The notes beneath the pieces were generated by a model. It had not been told where the DNA came from, did not search any database, and saw only the letters and a program-made list of their open reading frames with translations. A stretch of 10,450 bases of DNA from positions 1 through 10,450 of the forward strand of contig JANXWU010000057.1 of NCBI GenBank assembly GCA_025350985.1, given 5' to 3'. The DNA comes from Spartobacteria bacterium (lineage in GTDB: Bacteria > Verrucomicrobiota > Verrucomicrobiia > Chthoniobacterales > Chthoniobacteraceae). Every line of letters starts with the position of its first letter. The stretch's first letter is position 1. The translations under genes and the position numbers were made by a program. Below, piece by piece: positions 6,747 to 10,450 of the stretch.

Positions 6747-7699
6747 TCAACGCCACTCCATCGACGTGACTTCACTCAATGCGCCCTCGCGATTGACTCC
6801 TCGCACCGTGATCGTATCGGCTGCGGCATCAACTTCCATGCTGCGCTGATTGCCCGGCAGCAGGCGGGCACTCCAGACTTTTCCCCGACGCGTCTGCACC
6901 AGCCACCAACGGGGCTCCGCGGTCTTCGATTGCCAGCGCGCCCGCCGACCGTCTTGAAACAACAACGGCGTCTCCATTTTCTCGTGGCCGAGCCAAGCTG
7001 AGGCCGGCACGAGGGCGAAATCCCGGTACGCCTCATCCCGCAGCAAATCCGCGACGCCATTTGGATTACGCAGCAGCGCTTTCATGTTCCAGTGAATGTG
7101 ACCGGGGGCCGTGCTGTCGTTGCCGCACGTGAGTGCAATCTGATTTACCATTTCCACAGCGGCGCGTTTTGGGCCGACACGCTTGGTCGCGAGGCCCGGC
7201 CACAAGTGTCGATGTTTCGCATTCTGCGAAGCCCACCATTTTAGCAGCACCGGGAAACTCTGCCTCGCCGGTTCGATGCTCCAGTAAACTGCGGCGCAAA
7301 ATAGTCGCACCATCCCTCGCGCAGCCATTTTCGCGAGTCGGCGTAGAGCTGTCCATACGAGTCGAGTTGAGCCTCGATGCTTTCGGGCACCTGCGGCCGC
7401 CAGATGCCGAACGGGCTGACGCCAAACTTCACCCAGCTTTTCTCCTTCTTGATCCCGCGATACAGCTTTTCGACAAAATCGTTGATGTTTGCGCGCCGCC
7501 AATCGTCGCGAACTTTTTCACTACCGCCCGACTGCCGGAAGGTCGCCTCGTCGGGAAATGGGATCACGGCGCCGGATTTGTCCTTCACTGGATAGGGGTA
7601 AAAGTAGTCGTCGAGATGAATCCCATCGACGTCGTAACGGCGCACGACATCGAGGATCACCTCCTGCGCAAAATCCCGCGCGCCGGTCATTCCGGGATA
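6747..7699 (-). pseudogene. GHL10-type glycoside hydrolase remnant (5' truncated, frameshifted)
   Basis: Remnant of a family-10-like (GHL10) glycosyl hydrolase, normally an exported enzyme acting on polysaccharide. Reading leftward from 7699, the first fragment encodes PGMTGARDF, then DVDGIHLDDYFYPYP, the family's strand and acidic active-site region, and SWVKFGVSPFGIWRP, ending at CDYFAPQF. There the sequence continues in another frame as VYWSIEPARQSFPVLLKWWA, RHLWPGLATKRV and a C-terminal part ending at TGA 6749-6747. Joining the two needs one extra base in the TTT run at 7288-7286, restoring CDYFAPQ-x-YWSIEP. About 150 or more N-terminal residues expected for the family, including the signal peptide, are absent; the reading frame stops exactly at the IS end and nothing similar is recognisable beyond the IS. 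The gene is therefore non-functional as written. The frameshift alone could be a sequencing error, but the truncation could not. Confidence 0.85.
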
Positions 7700-7725
7700 G
7701 GGCTATGCACTTGACTCAACCGACC
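7700..7725 (+). repeat. IS1595-type left terminal inverted repeat
   Basis: A 26-bp end starting GGGCTATGCACTTG and ending AACCGACC, exactly complementary to 8471-8496. The outermost G (7700) could belong to the element or be chance; from 7701 the repeat is 25 bp. It starts 48 nt before the transposase ATG and probably contains or overlaps its promoter. Confidence 0.92.
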
Positions 7726-7747
7726 ACGACCTGTAGTGGGCAGGGCC

Positions 7748-8470
7748 ATGAAGGAGGACTTTCCGAAGACTCTGCTCGAAATGGAGCGGCGGTTTTCTTC
7801 GGTGGAGGCCTGCCGCCGTTATTTGGAGCAGCTTCGCTGGCCGGGGGGATTCGAGTGCCCGGCGTGCGCCGGCACCGAGGCGTGGCCGATGGCCAGTGGG
7901 CTCTGGCTTTGCAGCGGCTGTCGACGCTAGGTTTCGGTGACGGCGGGCACGATCTTTCAGGACAGTCACCTGCCGTTGACGGTGTGGTGTCGGGCCATGT
8001 GGCATGTGATCTCGCAGAAGAACGGCGTCAGCGCTCTGGGCCTGCAACGCTCCCTGGGCTTGGGCAGTGATCGCACCGCGTGGGCTCTGCTCCACAAGCT
8101 GCGCCGGGCGATGGTGCGGCCCGGATGCGAACGTTTGCGGGGGCGTGTCGAGGTGGACGAAACCTACGGGGGCTCTCCGGAATCCGGCCTGCATGGGCGG
8201 CAGAAAGAGAGGAAAATGCTCATCGTTGATTGGACCGAGTTGTTGCCCCGCGTGCATCGAGTCGCCTCGCTGCTCAAGCGCTGGCTGCCGGGCACCCATC
8301 AGGGAGCCGTCCGCGGCAAGCAGTTGGTTTTTTACTTGGACGAGTTCACCTTCCGCTTCAACCAGCGAAAGTCTGCTTCGCGGGGCAAGCTCTTCTTTCG
8401 ACTCGCCCAACAAGCGATGGCCGTCGAGCCGCATCCATTGGCAAAACTCCGCCAAACCACAAGCTGTTGA
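7748..8470 (+). pseudogene. IS1595-family transposase, amber-interrupted and internally deleted
   Basis: Rightward gene from ATG 7748 (MKEDFPKTLLEMERRF). The N-terminal part has HTH-like EACRRYLEQLRWPGGF and a zinc ribbon (CPAC, CSGC). After CRR, codon 61 is TAG at 7928-7930, where relatives have Gln (CRRQVS-type); the same frame continues at once with VSVTAGTIFQDSHLPL, so this is a nonsense change, CAG to TAG, not a frameshift. The catalytic half keeps the first Asp (VEVDETYGG, Asp137), then goes from KMLIVDW straight into TELLPRVHRVASLLKRW near 8227-8240. The usual intervening stretch with the second Asp (TDGW-like) is missing, an in-frame loss I estimate at 60-70 residues. The C-terminus (YLDEFTFRFNQRKSASRG) is normal. 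Full length would be about 300 residues against 240 here. The protein should be inactive even with amber suppression. A GTG at 7736 is an alternative start. Confidence 0.9.
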
Positions 8471-8496
8471 GGTCGGTTGAGTCAAGTGCATAGCCC
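8471..8496 (-). repeat. IS1595-type right terminal inverted repeat
   Basis: A 26-bp end whose reverse complement is identical to 7700-7725. It directly follows the transposase stop codon (TGA 8468-8470), with no gap. Outside it, GGAATGA (8503-8509) is the reverse complement of TCATTCC (7688-7694) at the same distance from the left end, a second, outer symmetry discussed in the findings. Confidence 0.92.
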
Positions 8497-8594
8497 TAAG
8501 CAGGAATGAAATTAAGGAACATTTGGCGCGGGCCGTTATCCGGAAGCTGGCAAAGCCGCATTGAACCGTGGCCTGACCGTGCGCTGTAGCGAAC

Positions 8595-8616
8595 GGCTCC
8601 GGCTGTGCCCGGAGCC
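8595..8616. repeat. Perfect 8-bp palindromic hairpin between IS and sulfatase
   Basis: GGCTCCGG (8595-8602) and CCGGAGCC (8609-8616) pair perfectly around a 6-nt loop. The hairpin lies 47 nt past the stop of the leftward sulfatase gene, where a transcription-ending structure is expected. No T tract follows on the reverse strand, so it is not a textbook intrinsic terminator; it could instead be a small interspersed palindromic repeat. The rest of 8497-8662 holds no recognisable gene or glycosidase remnant. Confidence 0.5.
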
Positions 8617-8662
8617 AATGAAGTCGGCGGCGGAATCTTCGCGCGAACGCCCGTGGGCTGTT

Positions 8663-10186
8663 TCAATCAGCAGCACCGAAGCCTTTATTGGTCGCGGTCT
8701 TCGCGATTTCGGCAAGACGCTTGCGCATGGCGGCGAGGCGGTCGGGTTCGGTCGCCGCGACGTTCGTTTTTTGCGGGAGGTCGGCGGCGAGATTGTAGAG
8801 CTGTTCCTTGGGTGCATCGGGTTTGATCTGCCCGTTTTCATCGATGTCGCTGTTGGTAAACCCCATCGCTTTATACGACATGCTCCAGGGTCTGGCGGGC
8901 TGGGGCGCGGTCTTGCCGCTGGAACCTTGCTTCGGAAAATAGACCCAGTCGCCCTGCCGCAGCACGATGCCAGTGGTGCCTTGCAGCACGCCTTCGGTGC
9001 GTTTTGCGGGTGCGGTTGCGGGCTGGAGGAAGGCGGCGAGTTCACTGTGGCCATCGGGGGAAGCTCCGTCGGGCATCGGCAGGCCGGCGGCGTCGGCGAG
9101 CGTCGCCATGAGGTCCACTTGCAGGAAGAACTCCTTTCGCACCGTGCCCGCCGGGATGTGCTGCGGCCAGCGCGCGATGCAGGGGACGCGGTGCCCGCCT
9201 TCCCAGGCGTCGGTCTTTTGGCCGAGCAAGGCGCCATTGGTGCGGTGTCCGGCTTTCATGGCACCGGTCTCGTAGCGTCCGCCGTTGTCGCTGGTAAAAA
9301 TGACGATGGTGTTTTGCGCCAGCCCGTTTTGCTCCAGTGCATCGAGCACGAGCCCGGTGCAGTGATCGAGCTGCTGCACGTAGTCGCCATAAAGTCCGGC
9401 GTTGCTCTTCTTGCGGAACTCCGGCGCGGGATTGATCGGGTTGTGCGCGGCGGCAAAGGCGAGATAGAGGAAAAACGGCTGCCCCGGTTTCTGCTGCGCG
9501 AAGTAGGTCGCGGCCTTGTCGGCCATGATGAAGTCGATCTTGTCATCAGGCCGTGCCGCCATCGCCTTCGCCCCGCCGATTTGTTTGCCATGCGCGCCAA
9601 ACTCCTTGGAGTGATCCACCGAGATGGGATCCGCCGGGTCGAGTCCGACGACCCAATGATCCTGCACAAAGACCAGCGGCGGCTCACCATGAGTGCGCGG
9701 CGTGCCGAAGAAGGAGTCGAAGCCGATTTCCAGCGGACCGGGTTTCAGTTCCTTGTTATAGTCCGGCTCAGGCGCGCGGCCAAAGCCATTGTGCCATTTG
9801 CCGAGCGCAGCGGTGCGGTAGCCGGCAGATTTCAGCAGCGATGGCAGCGTGACCTGCCCCTCGTGAAACTGGAGCGGGTAACTGCCTTTGAACTTCGAAT
9901 GAAAGTAATAAGCCCCGCTGAGGATCGAGTAACGCGACGGGATGCAAATGGCGCACACGGAATGCGCGTCGGTAAAGTGCGCGCCTTCGCCGGCCAGCGA
10001 ATCAATGCGCGGCGTCTTCACCAGCGAGGCTCCGTAACAACTGAGGTCGTTATAGCCCAGATCATCCGCCACGATCAGGACGATATTGGGCTTGGACGCC
10101 GGCGATCCAGCAGCAGCGTGGAGCGAGGCTGGGAGAGAGAGTAGCAACGCCAGCAGGCCGGTTGCGTGTTTGATGAGGTGTTTCAT
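8663..10186 (-). CDS. Secreted type I sulfatase (formylglycine-dependent arylsulfatase family)
   Basis: 507 residues with a Sec signal peptide (MKHLIKHATGLLALLLSLPA, cleavage near AAA at 24-26), so exported. It hydrolyses sulfate esters, most likely on a sulfated polysaccharide or its oligosaccharides. Family features in order: metal-binding Asp41-Asp42 in IVADDLGYND; the formylglycine signature CIPSRYSILSG with Cys81 to be oxidised by a formylglycine-generating enzyme encoded elsewhere; GKWH (129-132); His248 in FAAAHNP; Asp300-Asn301 in TSDNGG; Lys324 in LGQKTDAWEGGHRVP. C-terminal region 390-507 is the smaller subdomain with LYNLAADLPQKTNV. All catalytic positions are present and the length is usual, so it should be functional. 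Specificity cannot be read from sequence. It shares strand with the glycosidase remnant across the IS, suggesting a former carbohydrate-degradation cluster. ATG 10186 is preceded by GAGCGGTTCAACCC, no clear ribosome-binding site. Confidence 0.95.
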   Translation of the reverse strand: MKHLIKHATGLLALLLSLPASLHAAAGSPASKPNIVLIVADDLGYNDLSCYGASLVKTPRIDSLAGEGAHFTDAHSVCAICIPSRYSILSGAYYFHSKFKGSYPLQFHEGQVTLPSLLKSAGYRTAALGKWHNGFGRAPEPDYNKELKPGPLEIGFDSFFGTPRTHGEPPLVFVQDHWVVGLDPADPISVDHSKEFGAHGKQIGGAKAMAARPDDKIDFIMADKAATYFAQQKPGQPFFLYLAFAAAHNPINPAPEFRKKSNAGLYGDYVQQLDHCTGLVLDALEQNGLAQNTIVIFTSDNGGRYETGAMKAGHRTNGALLGQKTDAWEGGHRVPCIARWPQHIPAGTVRKEFFLQVDLMATLADAAGLPMPDGASPDGHSELAAFLQPATAPAKRTEGVLQGTTGIVLRQGDWVYFPKQGSSGKTAPQPARPWSMSYKAMGFTNSDIDENGQIKPDAPKEQLYNLAADLPQKTNVAATEPDRLAAMRKRLAEIAKTATNKGFGAAD

Positions 10187-10255
10187 GGGTTGAACCGCTC
10201 CAACACAGAGAGTGACAAGGCTTGGTGGACACCCGTGGGGGAGGGTGTGAATTGT

Positions 10256-10435
10256 TTAGTTTAGTTGTGCCCAAAGTCCACCGCGGATTGGTCCGGCGGC
10301 GCTGTGGAACTGCGCGTGGTTGAAGAAGGTTTCGACGGCGATCACGCGCAGGCCCCAGGCCAGTGCGAGGAGAAGGCGATCCAGATCGGGAAGCGAAGAC
10401 TGGAGAAACCCTTTCGCCCTGCGATCCCGCTCTTG
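10256..10435 (-). other. Possible C-terminal coding remnant without start codon
   Basis: The 264 nt right of the sulfatase start hold no clear gene. One reverse-strand frame is open for 59 codons, from just after TAA at 10438-10436 to TAA at 10258-10256. It encodes a plausible protein-like segment, including FLQSSLPDLDRLLLALAWGL, then RVIAVETFFNHAQF and GGLWAQLN at the end. There is no ATG; a GTG lies midway. It may be the tail of a degraded gene that continues past the window through a frameshift, or chance in high-GC DNA. A weak 6-bp hairpin (ACACCC 10229-10234, GGGTGT 10243-10248) lies between it and the sulfatase. No family recognised. Confidence 0.25.
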
Positions 10436-10450
10436 TTAAATCTCGAACAT

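Larger units (their letters stand above)
7700..8496. mobile_element. Defective IS1595-family insertion sequence
   Basis: 797-bp element bounded by perfect 26-bp terminal inverted repeats beginning GGGCTATGCACTTGACTC. It encodes one rightward transposase with the zinc-ribbon plus ISXO2-like DDE layout of IS1595. The element is shorter than a usual member because of an internal transposase deletion, and an amber codon interrupts the gene. It interrupts the glycosidase remnant: the left flank is glycosidase coding sequence, while the right flank (8497 onward) is not recognisably so. The 8-bp target duplication expected for this family is absent: CCGGGATA on the left, TAAGCAGG on the right. This points to a deletion or rearrangement next to the element after insertion. 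It could still be moved by an intact relative supplying transposase in trans, since both ends are intact. Confidence 0.9.

Noticed and set aside
7133..7714. Rightward frame of 193 codons opposite the glycosidase remnant
   Set aside because: No recognisable domain; the reverse strand shows GHL10 motifs in two frames, so this is a shadow kept open by composition.
7736..8470. Two separate genes (zinc-ribbon protein and transposase)
   Set aside because: Both parts are in the same frame, separated only by a TAG where relatives have a Gln codon, so they are halves of one transposase.
7703..8491. Leftward 262-codon frame spanning the IS
   Set aside because: It begins inside the terminal repeat and is antisense to recognisable IS1595 transposase motifs; no domain of its own.
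8561..10144. Long rightward open frame of 527 codons opposite the sulfatase
   Set aside because: It is antisense to a sulfatase with all catalytic motifs; its translation is Arg/Gly-rich with no recognisable domain, typical of a shadow frame in high-GC DNA.

Overview
The window looks like a chromosomal segment from a GC-rich Gram-negative bacterium, most likely of the Verrucomicrobiota (or another PVC-group lineage). That assignment is inference. It rests on a secreted sulfatase of the type abundant in that group, a GHL10-type glycosidase relic, a zinc-ribbon/M48 membrane protease, a monohaem protein of a type I associate with PVC genomes, and a CATCCACAGATTACACAG-type dispersed palindrome. 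Nothing here is phage- or plasmid-like. None of the protein starts has a convincing Shine-Dalgarno sequence.

Left part (1-3046). A leftward pair holds a family-4 uracil-DNA glycosylase (211-1086) and, 6 nt downstream, the N-terminus of a Tat-exported sulfite-oxidase-like molybdoenzyme (1-204, cut by the window edge). An intergenic gap carries a perfect 23-bp inverted repeat (1265-1363). Next is a leftward pair of a tiny lipoprotein (2303-2443) and an RluD-type pseudouridine synthase (1398-2306), joined by a GTGA overlap. Facing right is a small exported rhodanese (2600-2986) with a strong intrinsic terminator (3005-3046).

Middle part (3064-6744). A leftward two-gene block, visibly lower in GC where sampled, contains an M48 membrane metalloprotease (4342-5520) and, 9 nt downstream, an exported monohaem CxxCH protein of unknown function (3064-4332). 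Divergent from it is an FHA-adenylate/guanylate cyclase (5681-6586), followed by tRNA-Arg(CCU) at 6673-6744.

Right part (6747-10450). This is a decayed accessory region. A GHL10 glycoside hydrolase remnant (6747-7699) has lost its N-terminus at the point where an IS1595-family element (7700-8496, 26-bp perfect terminal repeats) sits, and also carries a one-base frameshift. The IS is dead twice over: an amber codon splits the transposase, and an in-frame internal deletion removes the middle of its DDE domain. Beyond the IS is an intact secreted sulfatase (8663-10186), transcribed leftward. At the right edge is a possible 59-codon coding remnant.

Functionally the window is a mix of housekeeping genes (DNA repair, rRNA pseudouridylation, tRNA), cell-envelope proteins and polysaccharide-degradation genes. 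I found no coherent new multi-gene defence or biosynthetic system. The least explained items are the M48/monohaem pair and the IS/GHL10 junction.
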